Source of the DNA: Malachius bipustulatus
Lineage: Eukaryota; Arthropoda; Insecta; Coleoptera; Melyridae
Direction: 5' to 3'
Length of the DNA: 64,000 bases
NCBI GenBank assembly: GCA_910589415.1
Contig: OU342636.1
Coordinates: 38,703,735-38,767,734, forward strand
How positions within the stretch are numbered: the stretch's first letter is position 1; each line of letters starts with the position of its first letter. Below, piece after piece: positions 33,430 to 45,714 of this stretch. The notes under the pieces are model-generated. The model was not told the DNA's origin. It saw only the letters and a program-made list of their open reading frames with translations, and did no database searches. A program made the translations under genes and the position numbers.

Positions 33430-35335
33430 AATATTCCTTCCAATAATAGGAAGTTGAAAAAATACCAATTTTTACAAACATTAATATGGCGGCCATTTTT
33501 AAACAGCTAGACCGATTTTGCTCAAATGCAACATCAGACCACTCTATATGGATATCTTGCTCTTATAAGAATACTCCCATAAATTAGTCCCCTAGATTGA
33601 AAATTACGGCCTGAAATGGTGCCACAAGAACTGTTTTTTTTTTTGGAAATTTAAAAGGATACCCTGTAAAAGTCACGCGACTTTCAGAAACTTTTTTGAA
33701 AAAAATTTAAAGTCCCCTAAAAGTTCTATAAGCCTGCAAAATCGCGCGTACTAGTTTTGAAAGATAACGTTACAGGGGCGTTTTGAAAATTGAAAATTTG
33801 AAACTTTATAGAAATAAACATAAAGCGAAACAATTTTAATATCTTCGCCATTTTTATCATTTTTTTCGTGATTTTTTTTAAAGGTTAAAGGTTTTTAGTA
33901 TAGCTGTCTACTCTAAAAAATTCAGTTCGATTCCTTAAAAAATGTGCTCAAAAATGGTTATAGAAAATTTGCAGTGTTTCACTTTTTCCTATGCACGCCA
34001 CTGGCTTATTAATGAATTTTTTTGGATTACACCACAGCAAAATTCCCCTAAAACTTCTATCCTGTTAATTTAATTTATATATTTTTTCCCTATCTCACAT
34101 ATACCAATAGGAAGTTAAAAAAAAAAACAATTTTTACTAAAATTAAAATGGCCGTCATTTTTAAACGGCTCGACCGATTGTACTCAAATGCAAAAAAAAA
34201 CTTTTTGAAAAAAAAGTTCCCTAAAAGTTCTACAAGATCTCGCCTACTAGTTTTCAAAGATATCGTTAATGGGGCGTTTTTAAATTGAAATTTTGAAACT
34301 TTATAGAAATAAACATAATGCGAAAAAATGCGAATACTCCGACATTTTTATTATTTTCTTCGTGAATTTTTTTTAGGAATAAAGGTTTTTCGTATAGCTG
34401 CCTACTCTAAAAAAATCAATTCGATTCTTTAAAAAATGAGCTCATAAATGATTATAGAAAATTAGCAGTGTTGCCCTCTTTCCTATGCACGCCACTGGCT
34501 TATTAATGAATTTTTTTTTAATTACACCACCGTAAAATTCGCCTAAAACGTTCCTTCCATCCTGTTAATTTAATTTCAAATTTTTTTCTGTCTCGCATTA
34601 TACTAATAGGAGGTTAAAAAAATACCAATTTTTACAAAAATTAAAATTGCTGTCATTTTTAAACGGCTCGACCGATTTTGCTCAAATGCAACATCAGACC
34701 ACTCCTTATCGATGTCTTACTCCCATAAAAATGACTCTCATCAATTAGTGCCCTAGATTGAAAACTACGTCCTGAAATAATGACATAAGAATTGTTTTTT
34801 TTTCAAAATTTGAAAAGATACCCTGTAAAAATGACGCGACTTTTGGAAACTTTTTTGAAAAAAATTAAAATGACTTCAAAAGTTCTACAAGGCTGCAAAA
34901 TCTCGCGTACTAGTTTTTTAAAATAACGTTACAGGGGCGTTTTGAAAATTGAAAATTTGAAACTTTATAGAAATAAACATAAAGCGAAAAAATTAGCAAT
35001 GTTGTCCCATTTTCTATGCACGTCGCCACTGGCTAGCTAATTTAAAAATACACTTATTTTACACTACCCTGAAATTCGAAAAAGATACAGGGGAGTTTGA
35101 AAGAACAAAGGTTTGAAAATTTAGAGACATAAACATCATATAAAAAAATCGAGAATCTCCGCCATTTTTCTTATTCGCTTCTTGAAATTTTTTCGAGCTG
35201 AGGGCTATTAGTATAGTTGTCTACTGTAAAAATTTCAGTTCTATTCCTTCAAAAATGCGCTCATAAATTCATTTTAGAAATTGCAGAAATTTTTCTCTTT
35301 TCACTACCCACACCACTGGCTTATGAATAGAAAAA
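33430..35335. repeat. Tandem array, about four ~500-bp units ending in GCACGCCACTGGCTTA
   Basis: Unit ends are CCTATGCACGCCACTGGCTT near 33988 and 34480, a variant near 35012, and a diverged one near 35308. Shared internal blocks are TTTTTAAACGGCTCGACCGA, CAAATGCAACATCAGACCAC, TTTGAAACTTTATAGAAATA and TTCAGTTCGATTCCTTAAAA. Units vary by internal deletions. Confidence 0.8.
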
Positions 35336-35820
35336 AAAGATTTTTTCCCACTAACGTAAAGTTCGAAAAACGACCAGACACTATAGAGACGATGCGGGGA
35401 AAGCATCCGACCGTACTAGAGGTTGCCAGTGATTCGTACAGATAATGCCAATAAATCCAGATACGTTACAGTAGCGAGTTTAAGGAAATAGTTGGCTAAT
35501 AATCGAATTGGAATCATAGTAGTGCTAGTGAGTGACCTCTGTCGGTAAAGAGAGAGAAGAAGTAGAATTTAGTCGCAAAAGGGACTCGAAGACCTATAGC
35601 AGATCGGTGTTAGATGAAGGAGATAAAAGGTCTTGTTCTGACGACTCGGTCACGTCACGAGTAAATACGCCAGCAGTACCAACAGTTATAATGATGTGAT
35701 TCGAAGTACTCAGAAAATTAATTATTTGTGACCCTCTGCGTCGATGAGAGCAGGTACCAGGTAACACACAGAGGTAAAGTTTCATTAATTAATAAAATAC
35801 TTGTCAAATTTTGTTTAATT
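35336..35820. other. Intergenic, downstream of the ionotropic receptor gene
   Basis: No recognised gene or repeat. Confidence 0.4.
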
Positions 35821-35826
35821 TTTATT
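35821..35826 (-). promoter_or_regulatory. Poly(A) signal AATAAA for the ionotropic receptor gene
   Basis: TTTATT on the plus strand is AATAAA on the minus strand, 46 bp after the stop (35872-35874) of the shifted reading frame. This supports the longer, pre-frameshift gene end. Confidence 0.55.
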
Positions 35827-35871
35827 GAAGCGATAAAGTGAAACAGTGATAGATATTTTTAAGAGAAGATT

Positions 35872-37964
35872 TTATAGTGCGCAGCAAGAATTTTCTTTCT
35901 TCATTTCCCTTCTTGTTCTTTTCTTATTAACCCCCACGGTAAACCGAACAAGAACTTCCAGGAGGAAAACTAAAATGCTAACCGCACACCCCGATCCCAG
36001 GATAAAAAAGCCCCTTGTAGATCATCCAACGACAATTCTTTGTAATCTCTTTTCTTTTCAGGTTTTCTGCGGTAGACAGGTGTCACATACTTCTTGAGTA
36101 ACTTATCAACCAATCCCGCTTTGGTAAGCTTATCAACAGCGTTGTCTATTCTCAGCCTGAACGGAAACCCCTTTGCCATTACAATTTTCAGATAAACGCT
36201 AATCATTTTTTTCTTGAGCACATAAACCTGATCGTCAGTATCGGATTTATCCGTCATGGACGCTTTACTTTTGGTAATGGCGTAATTCAGGTGTGATCTA
36301 CTGAAAACTCCACATAGATTTCGATCACTTTTTATTGATTCCAACCAATCGTTTGCTCTAGCGCTTGATTTTAAGACTATAAAGTTTTTATATATTTCCT
36401 CGTCGTCGGCGTTGCTGAAAATGTCTCTCAGGAACTCGGAATAACCAACCACAGTCATATTTTTGGTGACTATTTCTTCTAACGAAGAAACTTGCTCTTC
36501 TATAATTGGGTTTGTGAGGAATTTTATAAGGAAACTGTTGTAAACTGCTGCGAGGATCAAGGAGAAGATGCAAGAGGCGATGAAAGTTATACGTACCGCA
36601 TCCGAGGTCGGTTGTTTGAACACGGATTGACTTGCAAGTATTCGATATGAAATTGTTAAATATTCTGCGAGAGTTTTTCTACCCCTCTCGAGGATATAAA
36701 TCAAAAGCGCTGTAACGATCAGCACTAATAAGATTATTGTCCAAGTGATGTAGGAGAAAATCATAAATAAGATCTTCCATTTAGGTGCAAAAACTGCTTG
36801 AGGAACCGCGACGACTATATCTTCCAGTATGTACGGCTTACTGAACTCAGAATTTTCAAGTGCCTCTTCACTCATGGCCAAAGAGCCGATTGCTAGATCA
36901 ACCATACGAGTATTGTTGGATTTTACCTTAAACCACATACTCCCGTTAAATATTTTTTCTATCGGACAGCCCCAATCATCTAAACTATCTACTAACTCGA
37001 CACGGAAGGAAACGTTGAGGTAAGATCCTATCAAGTTCAATACATCAAGTTCTATTCCACTGCTTGAGGATATAACGAAAGGTGCGTGCTTCACAGCGTG
37101 CACTTCTAAAGAACAATTGGAAAACTGTTTCTTGGTGGTTGTAGCGACAGTGTCGAGATTTTTCTTGTACTTTATTTGATTCTTCGAGCATTCTGCTATT
37201 TCAGACATTTCGAAATTATTCAAGCAATAACGCCCTTTGGAAAAAATGGGATCTGATTTAAAAAAGGAAATCTTATCGCCAGCAGAGTTTGTTCTGATTG
37301 CTATGATCACTTGCTCTTGCTCGTATAGATTAAACTCGAGAATTTTCTTCATTATCTCACCCGCCAACGCCTTGGGGTTCTGATAATTTGGTTCGTTGTG
37401 AAATAACAGATACACTCCAGATGGATAGAAACTTTTCTTCCCTCTGAACCTGGTTATGGTGTCAACGATGTCTTCGGCAGTTTCTCCCAGGATTACATTA
37501 AATCGCGAGCTGTACTGCGGCACAAACCTCTTCCTGGTGATTTTACCTTCCTCGTCACCGTCACAATTATCGATACATTCCGTGAAAGACTCAAATTTAG
37601 TTCTGTTATCATTAGAAGCAACTTCAAGAGACCATGTGATGTTGTCGTTGATTTTTCCAAGGATTTTATCCTGGATGTCGCTCATCTCGGATGGAACGTC
37701 TTCATCGTCGTGGTAATATAGGAAGGTGAACAGGGTTGAAATGTTTTTCGGAGACATATTTTCACGATCTAGCGAAGTATGGAGGAAATGTCGGTTGATT
37801 ATGTATCCAAGGCAGGTTGCTGCATTCTCCACTGACGATTGCGTTTTGTCCAAGAAATTGTACAAAAACGTGGAGGAGAAATTTTCGTCATAACGGTTAG
37901 GTACGGCTATACATTCGGTCAAATTTATTAGAGCCAAGAGGATGATGCTGCACTGACGCTGCAT
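35872..37964 (-). CDS. Divergent ionotropic receptor (IR), intronless, frameshifted near the C-terminus
   Basis: A ligand-gated cation channel of the variant ionotropic glutamate receptor family, typically in chemosensory neuron membranes (known for the family; ligand unknown). The main frame runs 37964 to 35970, 664 residues. It has a hydrophobic signal peptide (1-20), an extracellular N-terminal part with many N-glycosylation motifs, S1 around 285-390 (IELDVLNLIGSYLNVSFRV, DLAIGSLAMSEE, FSKPYI), M1 397-425, a pore loop ~433-455, M2 458-482 (LAAVYNSFLIKFLTNP), and S2 to ~645. M3 is broken. After LDDLQGAFL the frame goes wrong and stops, while the neighbouring frame continues with the expected ILVFLLEVLVRF helix and ends at 35872. 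The cause fits one missing T in a run (A6 on plus strand, 36004-36009). It is either a real pseudogenising change or a homopolymer error. Confidence 0.88.
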
Positions 37965-38439
37965 TGCGGTGTATTAAACATTTCTACTTATTGATAAACG
38001 ATTCCAGCAGGAATAATAAGCAATCAATTTCGCGTGTTGTGGTGTCATGGACGTTTTAAAGTGTTTAATAAAGTAAAATAAATGTCTTTTACGTTATTAA
38101 AATAATTAAAATTAAAGATTTTTTCTTAGATTAGTTAGCTATAATTTATATGCTTTTATTTAAATTATTTTTGTAGAAGATGTGTTGGATGAATGCAATT
38201 ATTTCTCGACCGGAAATATGTAACAGTTTTTTTTTTCAGTATTTTATTTACCTTTGACATTTTTATTAGTAGTTTCTGTCGCTTGAGTTTACACACGAAG
38301 TGACTTGGTCGATAGTTTAAAATGGAAAAGGAAGCTCTTTAGAAAGACGACCCTCTGATTGCCAGACTTCCTGCTAAGTAGGTGAAATTCCAATAAATTT
38401 CAGACAATTCCCTGAACTACTTACAACAAATAACCTCAC
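37965..38439. other. Upstream of the ionotropic receptor gene
   Basis: AT-rich. No promoter element was clearly recognised and no gene seen. Confidence 0.4.
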
Positions 38440-38464
38440 TGGCAGCTTTGCCTTGCTCTTTTCG

Positions 38465-38540
38465 CCTTCGACTCTCCGTCTCATGTAGGTTACTGGCATC
38501 ATCGACTCTCCGTCTCATGTAGGTTACTGACATCATTACA
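38465..38540. repeat. Short tandem duplication
   Basis: CGACTCTCCGTCTCATGTAG followed by GTTACTGRCATCAT occurs twice, offset by about 35 bp. Confidence 0.75.
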
Positions 38541-38754
38541 TCTCGCTTCATTATCCCTACATTTGTCCCTTTCCCCTCCCGTAGTTCCTCCCATAATTCA
38601 AAAACGGAGGAAAGTTATGGGCAAAGGATTCACGGGGACGGAACAGCAGTAGGATTGTCATGTGGTACACTTTGGCCCTTCAGGTTCGCTCTAGAGATAT
38701 CAAATCTCGTAATAATATGGGAGCCATTCACTCAGTTCAAAGACATGGTGGATT

Positions 38755-39215
38755 TTCATCACCGAGTCTAAATTTTTCTTTTTCTTTTATCACTGTTATT
38801 ATTTGGGGTGGTTTTGAGGGTTTGGAACCACCCTTACTTGCTTTTAGATCTCGGATTCGTGATCGGGGACCCTGAAACCCCCCCCCCCCCCCCCCGAGAG
38901 ACGATTTTATAAGCGGTTGATTTTTTGTATCACTGCCTTTTCTTGGGGTAGTTTTTAGGGGTCGGAAACACACTCACCTGCTTTTGGACCTCGGATTCGT
39001 GATCAGCGAGTTGCAGCGACCCCGGAAACCTCCGAGAGACGATTTCATAAGCGAAATGTTGATTTTTTGTATCACTGTATTTTCTTGGGGTTGTTTTTAG
39101 GGGTTGGAACACCCTCACTTGCTTTCAGACCTCGGATTAGCAATCAGTGATCCCAAAAACTCCCGATTTTTATTGATTTTTATCACTGTTACTATTTGGG
39201 GAACTTTGGGAGGGG
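38755..39215. repeat. Three tandem ~150-bp units with a C18 run
   Basis: Units share TTTTTRTATCACTG, a TTTTCTTGGGGT(A/T)GTTTTTAGGG block, CTTGCTTTTAGATCTCGGAT-like sequence and CGAGAGACGATTT. A run of 18 C at 38878-38895 interrupts the first. The G/C homopolymer is a likely sequencing trouble spot. Confidence 0.75.
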
Positions 39216-39387
39216 GAAAATTACTAATTTTTCGAATAATACAGGGGTTAGAGGCGATGAATGTTCCTGAACGTCTAAATAAGGAATCCAGGAAAAAGGA
39301 ATTTTAAAATCGGCGCTGTTCTGCCCTTTTCTGCATTTTTCGGCTTATTTACTGGACTATTTGGCCAATCTACAAAAAGAATTGCTA

Positions 39388-39992
39388 AAATAAAAATTCT
39401 TGGCTTCTAAGGTTCATGTTCATCTCTCATCTCATGCCAAAGACAGAGAAAAACATTGCTGAAAGTTACCAAAACACTAATAGTTCCGATCACCAACACA
39501 GGATGTCGCTACTTGTTATAGATCCCTAGGATACCTGTATTACCGACACTGACGCTTTCACCGTATAGATCTTTTAGCTAATTTGACGGAACTTTATATA
39601 AAAATTATATTTTTTTTTCTTAAAAACCACTTCTATGTATAAATAAAAAGTTTTTCCATCTCCTCTGTAAAACGAAGTTAGCTAGTTAACACTCTAAACC
39701 CCATCTTTTGCATTAATCGGTGGATTAATTATCGCGAAAATGCACACGTAACTCCGGAATCTATAGGGTACCTGTAATACCGACACTGACGCTTTCAAGT
39801 GTCGGTAATACAGGTATCCTAGGGATCTATAATCAGTAGGTACCGACATCTGGTTGGTGACCATTACTACTAGCACCACCGCTATAGAGAAGCTAGTGTT
39901 TTGCTTATCTTCAGCAGTGTTTTCTCTGTCTTTGACATGAGATCAGACAGAGATGAGCATGAAGCTATAAAACTCAGGAATTTTTTTTATTA
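39388..39992. mobile_element. Nested inverted repeat (~600 bp) with an ACCGACACT core
   Basis: A perfect 34-bp inverted repeat, 39517-39550 against 39798-39831 (TATAGATCCCTAGGATACCT start), lies inside longer imperfect arms. Left GACAGAGAAAAACATTGCTG (39434) and right TCAGCAGTGTTTTCTCTGTC (39911) pair, as do TTCATGTTCATC and GATGAGCATGAA. A further small hairpin (39768-39822) repeats the same ACCGACACT core. No coding capacity. Confidence 0.75.
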
Positions 39993-41515
39993 CAGTAAGG
40001 AATTCCGATTTTTCATTTTTTCCAGGGTACAGTGACCGCAGCTGTCCCAATTTTTTTCCCAACACATCAGCATCCAATTCTCCCCAACTTCGACTTTGTA
40101 TCTCGCAAAATTGAAAAGTTGCCTCTATAGGGGGATAAATTTTAGGGACCTTGAATAAAAAGTTGCTTGCTAATCAACATTTCTCGATTATCCTCAATAC
40201 AACCAGTCTAAAAAAAAAGACCTGCACCGCCCAAGCGGCCGTTTCTTCATTAAAACAACTATTACAACCAGAGCAAATTAAAAAAAAATTCCCACAATAA
40301 ATTCCGATAAACAATTACGATTAAAAAATCTCCCACGAAGTAAGTACCTAACATTGTAATCAGCGTAATAATTAGTCTAGTCTCCGGTAAGCACGGTGGC
40401 ACTGGCACTGATGATAACTACTAGTACTGAGGACGCCATTGACCATGATACTCGCTCCTGTATTCACGGAGCATCCTGCGATTACATCGTCTAATCTTGA
40501 CCAGCTAATGCACTGCAGGAAATGATATGTTAATTCTCCGCGAGCTGTCCTCATGCGTTTCAAGTACGCTTTACTGCTGCTTCAAACCAAACAGTCCTTC
40601 CTTGTCAGTTGTCAAGCTTGGCTGGATGGCGGAGATTTCGGATCCGTATAAATGAATCAGACACTCGATCTTATTGGAGGATGGGAATGTAATGAAGACT
40701 CTGGATCTGGACTCTAGTGAGGACGAATTATTGTATTGTATTGTCAGTTTTCTCGAGCAAAAATTAATAGCGACCTTTTTATGAAAAGTATTGCGTATAA
40801 GTTCACGGACCTTTGACGAATGCCCTACAGTTTGGCAAGTGAGGCGCGCATAAAATACCATGAGTTGGAACTGAAAGGGTGACCTGCCTGGAGGGAGATT
40901 ATTTCGCAATATCGAGGACGTGGTAGTGGCTTAATTTGGTGGTAAATCTACCTTTTTATCTTTCCCGTGTCTATTATATTTCTAAACAAAAGTTACTCGC
41001 TTCTGAAAATTTACCTAGTATATACCAAAAGGCCAATAACGAGTTTTGGTTTCGTTCCAGAATCTACATCTTAAGTTAACTACGCTGTCATAATATGGTG
41101 CTTCTTGCCAACGACGGATGATTTAATTTTTTCCGACAGAGTCTTGAACTGTCAAAGAAATAGGAAAAAAATTAAAACAGAAAAAATTGCGCATTCGTTC
41201 AGGAGGGAGTGGTTGCAGAATTGTTTCTAATTTTGGATTCCCGCATAGGTAGGTGTAGAAAGAAGACTGAACAGAGCACCTGCTGAAGTCGCCTAACGGA
41301 GCACTATTTCTATTTATAACCACAAAATATGTTAATTTAACGTAATTACGATTAGATCTTTCCCGTTTCAGGCTTTTTCTTCATCTCCTTAACGGAACCA
41401 GAGTGTGGACTATGTTAAGGTTGTCATACACTAACGCTTTGATGAACTTAAATCTCAGACGAAAGATGTTCTTCTCTCATGCAGCGCAATTACTCTCAAT
41501 ATTTATTGTTTACAG
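39993..41515. other. Intergenic DNA
   Basis: No recognised gene. Minus-strand open frames near 40571-40909 and 41123-41323 have no recognisable domain. Confidence 0.4.
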
Positions 41516-41717
41516 TTCTGCTTGAGGAAGACAAATCAAGCAGAGCTTGCATGGGAGGGGTGACCATGGCAAGTCCCCAAAAACCGGAGACTCAACCTTA
41601 TAAAATCTTAGATGATGATAATAAACCGAGTGTTGTGTATATCCAAAGACAGCACAGAAAATCCACATTGGAAGGAGGTGGTACCGTCGGTTCTGCAGAG
41701 ACGACGGTTTCGGTGAG
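41516..41717 (+). CDS. Possible orphan exon (start of an unrecognised gene)
   Basis: An open segment is framed by a good acceptor (TTGTTTACAG at 41515) and donor (GTGAG/GTAAAG, exon end 41717). The frame stays open across it. An ATG at 41551 in GCTTGCATGG context gives MGGVTMASPQKPETQPYKIL, then DDDNKPSVVYIQRQHRKS and a Gly/Thr/Ser tail, with two bases left over for the next exon. Composition is hydrophilic and gene-like, unlike neighbouring random frames. I do not recognise the family. No partner exon was found downstream, where satellite DNA begins, so it would be the first coding exon of a gene with a long intron. Confidence 0.42.
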
Positions 41718-41859
41718 GTAAAGGGGTGATGATGACCAATAAATTTCCAATGGCCATTTTTAACCAGAATTCTGGACTCTCTAGACGTGTGATTGGTTCT
41801 TATTGAGTCACCCTGTAGAGTCTTAATTTATTTTGCGATTTTAAATGGATTTTTTTTTA

Positions 41860-44475
41860 AACAGTGGCGTGTCCAATTTTTTCAAAAAATAATTAAAAAA
41901 CCGAAAAAAAGGGATTCTTGGAATATTGATTTAGCGACAAAATCGTAGATACTTTACAGATTTTGATAAAATTTTGTAAAGTGCCGTTTTGAAAAATAAT
42001 GAATCCAGCGGCGTGCCCAGTTTTTTTTTCTAAAAAAATTAAAAAAAGTGACAAAAATAATTATTGGAGTTTTGAATTAGCGATAAAATTGCAAATACTC
42101 TACAGATTTTGATGGAATTTAGTATAGTACCGTTTTGAGAGATGGTGAATCCAGTGGCGTGTCCAGTTTTTCCTAAAAGAATAAAATAAAATCGATCAAA
42201 TGAATTTTTGGAATTTTGATTTAGCAATAAAACCACAAATACTCTACAGATTTTGATAAAAAATTTAAAGCCCATTTTTTTTCTGAAAAAATTCAAAAAT
42301 TTACAAAAATAATTCTTTGAATTTTGATTTAGCGATAAAATCGTAAATTATTTACAGATTATGATAAAATTTAGTATATTGCCGTTTTGAGAGATAGTGA
42401 ATCCAGCGGCGTGCCCAGTTTTTTTCAAAAAAAAAAAATAAATAAATAAAAAATAAAAAAAATCTTGCACTTTCGCTTTAGCGATAAAATCGTAAATACT
42501 TTACAGACTTCTATAAAATTTACTAAAGTAATGTTTTGAGAGATGATGAATCAAGTGGCGTGCGCAGTTTAAAAAAAAATAAAAATAAAGAAATCGTTAA
42601 AATTATTTTTTTTTGATTTTTAATAAGCTTTAAAATTGTAATTAGTTTACAGATTTTGATGAAACTTAGTAAAGTGCAGTTTTGAGAGATGATGAATGCA
42701 GTGGCGTACCCAGTTAAAAAAAAAAAAAAAAACGATAAAATTAATGTTTGGAGTCTGATTTTGCGATAAAATCGTCAATACTTCACAGACTTTAATAAAA
42801 TTTAGCATAGAGCCGTTTTGAGAAATAATGAATCCAGTGGCGTGCCCATTTTTTTCTAAAAAAAATTAAAAATAATTAAAATTAATTTTTGGAATTTTGA
42901 TTTTGCGATGAAATCGTCAATACTTTACAGACTTTGATAAAATTTATTATACATCCGTTTCGAGAGATGATAAATCCAGTGACGTGCCCAGTTTTCTTCT
43001 AAAAAAAAAATTAAAAAATCGTTAAAATTAATTTTTGGAATTTTGATTTTGCGATAAAATCGTCAATACTTTACAAACTTTGCTGAAATTTAGTATATTG
43101 CTGTTTTGACAGATGGTGAATCCAGTGGCGTGTCTAGTTTTTTTCTAAAAATAATAAAAAACCGATAAAATGTATTCTTGGAATTTCGATTTTGCGATAA
43201 AATCGTCAACACTTTACAGACTTTAATAAAATTTAGTATACAGCGGTTTTAAGAGATGAAATCCAGTGGCGTGCCCAATTTTTTTCTAAAAAAAAAAGTA
43301 AAAAAATTGATAATAATAATTTTTGGAATTTTGATTAAGTGATAAAATCGTAAATACTCTACAGATTTTGATAAAATTTTGTAAATTTTGTAATTTTGTG
43401 CCGTTTTGAAAAATAACCAATCCAGCGGCGTGCATAGTTTTTTTTTAAACAAAAAAACTGACAATAATAATTCTTGGAATTTTGATTCAGTGATAAAATC
43501 GTCAATACTTCACAGATTTTAATAAAATTTAGCATATTTTTCCGTTTTGAGAAATAATGAATCCAGTGGCGTGCCCATTTTTTTCTAAAAAAATTAAAAA
43601 TAATTAAAATTAATTTTTTGAATTTTGATTTTTCGATAAAATCGTCAATACTTCTTTGATAAAAGACTCTTCACGACTTTGATAAAATTTAGTATACATC
43701 CATTTTGAGGATGATAAATCCAGTGAAGTGTCCAGTTTTTTTTTTCTAAAAATGTTAAAAAAATCGATAAAATGAATTTTTGGAATTTTGATTTTGCGAT
43801 AAAAACGTCAATACTTTACAGACTTTAATAAAATTTAGTATACAGCCGTTTTGAGAAATGACGAATTCCGTGGCGTGCCCATTTTTTTCTAAAAAAATAT
43901 AAAAATAAATAAAATTAATTTTTTAAATTTTGATTTTGCGATAAAATCGTCAATACTTCACAGACTTTGATAAAATTTATTATACAGCCGTTTTGAAAGA
44001 CGATGAATCCAGTGACGTGCGCAGTTTCTTTCAAATAAAAAATAAAAAACCGATAAAATGAATTCTGGGAATTTTCATTTAGCCATAAAATCGTAAATAC
44101 TTTACAGATTTTGCTGAAATTTAGTATAGTGCCGTTTTGAGGGATGATGAATCCAGTGGCGTGCCTAGATTTTCCCTAATACATTGCCTAATACTTTCCC
44201 TAATACAGGAAACATACAGAAAATTCCTAATACATTGAAATATCAAAATGGCTAAAAAATCATAAATACTTCACAGATTTTGATAAAATTTTGTATGGTG
44301 GCGTTTTTACTGATGGAAAATTCAGTAGACTACCCATTTATGCTCTAAAAAACCGCAAAATGTAAACTTTTAGAAATTCAATTTTGCTATTAAAGTCGGC
44401 AATACTATAAAGGTTTCGATAAATTTTAGTAGAGTTACATTTTGAAAGATTCCAGTGGCGTGCTCAGGTATTTGC
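41860..44475. repeat. Satellite array, ~145-bp unit, about 18 copies
   Basis: The core AATCCAGTGGCGTGCCCAG recurs about every 135-155 bp (41866, 42004, 42150, 42408, 42551, 42698, 42834 and so on to 44452). It is followed by a T-run, an A-run, TTTTTGGAATTTTGATTTWG, CGATAAAATCGTMAATACTT, ACAGAYTTTGATAAAATTTA and a CCGTTTTGAGAGATGATG block. The last units are more diverged. Confidence 0.93.
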
Positions 44476-45714
44476 CTTTTTGAGAGATGAAAAATCCAGT
44501 TGTATGCCCAGATTAAAAAATCGCTAAAATAAATTCTTGAAAGTTTCATCTATTTATAAAATTCAATGACGTCCCGAAATTGACAAACGGTGGTTAAAAT
44601 TTCCACCCTTATTCTCTAACCTCTCTGTTACAAAAATTACATTACCGCTATTTGCTATTCTGTTAAAGTCTCTTCAATTTGGCAATATTAAAAAATAAGA
44701 TAAGCTGCATGTATAAATGGTTAATTACATATTCAAATAGCGTTGATGAGGGATCAAATCCGCTGACACAAATCCGAACGTAGATGCTTTTTTTTAGATC
44801 GTAATCATCCTATAAAATTTCTGGATATTATTATCCATCGATTCGAAACGCGATCTTGAATCCGCAAAATTTTATACCTAATTATTGATGGACGGTTTGA
44901 TAAATCCGGCAGTAATTTATAATTTTCTTTTATATCAGTAGCTCCGAGACACATTTTGAGAAAGGAACGCTTTAATAAATGATTTTAAATTTAATATTAT
45001 CTATCTATTATTAGATTATTATAGCATATCTCTGATTTATGTGCTTAGTTTAATGGTAATAGCATTAATAGTAAAGCTTATCATTAGTTAATATCATTCT
45101 ACAACCAATGAACTGCTTGAAGTCTCTGATAGGGAAATTTTAATGCCCGGTTTCTTACAAAAGAGAAAACGTAGATTTAAAATATAATCCTTATGAAAAA
45201 ATATCTCTTTTGATATTATTTATCCTATATAACATTAAAATATCATGTACATATGATTAAGGTAACTACACCCTGTATACTAGAGGTTCCTATATACTAA
45301 ACCAGCAAACGGTGGAACACTTCATTTTCATTAAAATTGGATAAGTTAATTAATTATTATTATAAAGATACCAACTCGTATTCTCAGTTTTAATGTTGCG
45401 TTTCAGGAATATAAATGTTCCCTAATGACAATGCACTCTTAATTAATGCTAATTTATGCACCAGATTCACTGCATTGTGTAGAAAAAATATTATCTCGTA
45501 AATTAATCTCATTTAAAAACTGAGCATAAGAAATGGCGCACATGATGGGATTATTTTATATACCTCTACGATTATTCCGAGACATTTAAACTGAACCGAG
45601 AGTTGAGATATACGAGTAGATTAAAGAAAAATAATTTATTCATATACATAACATTATTATGATTTAATTCATTTTGCATTTTATGCTTGGAAAATTAATT
45701 TATCCATCATTACC
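44476..45714. other. AT-rich intergenic DNA
   Basis: No gene. A solo MITE-like end (CACCCTGTATA) occurs at 45270-45280 without a partner. Confidence 0.4.
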
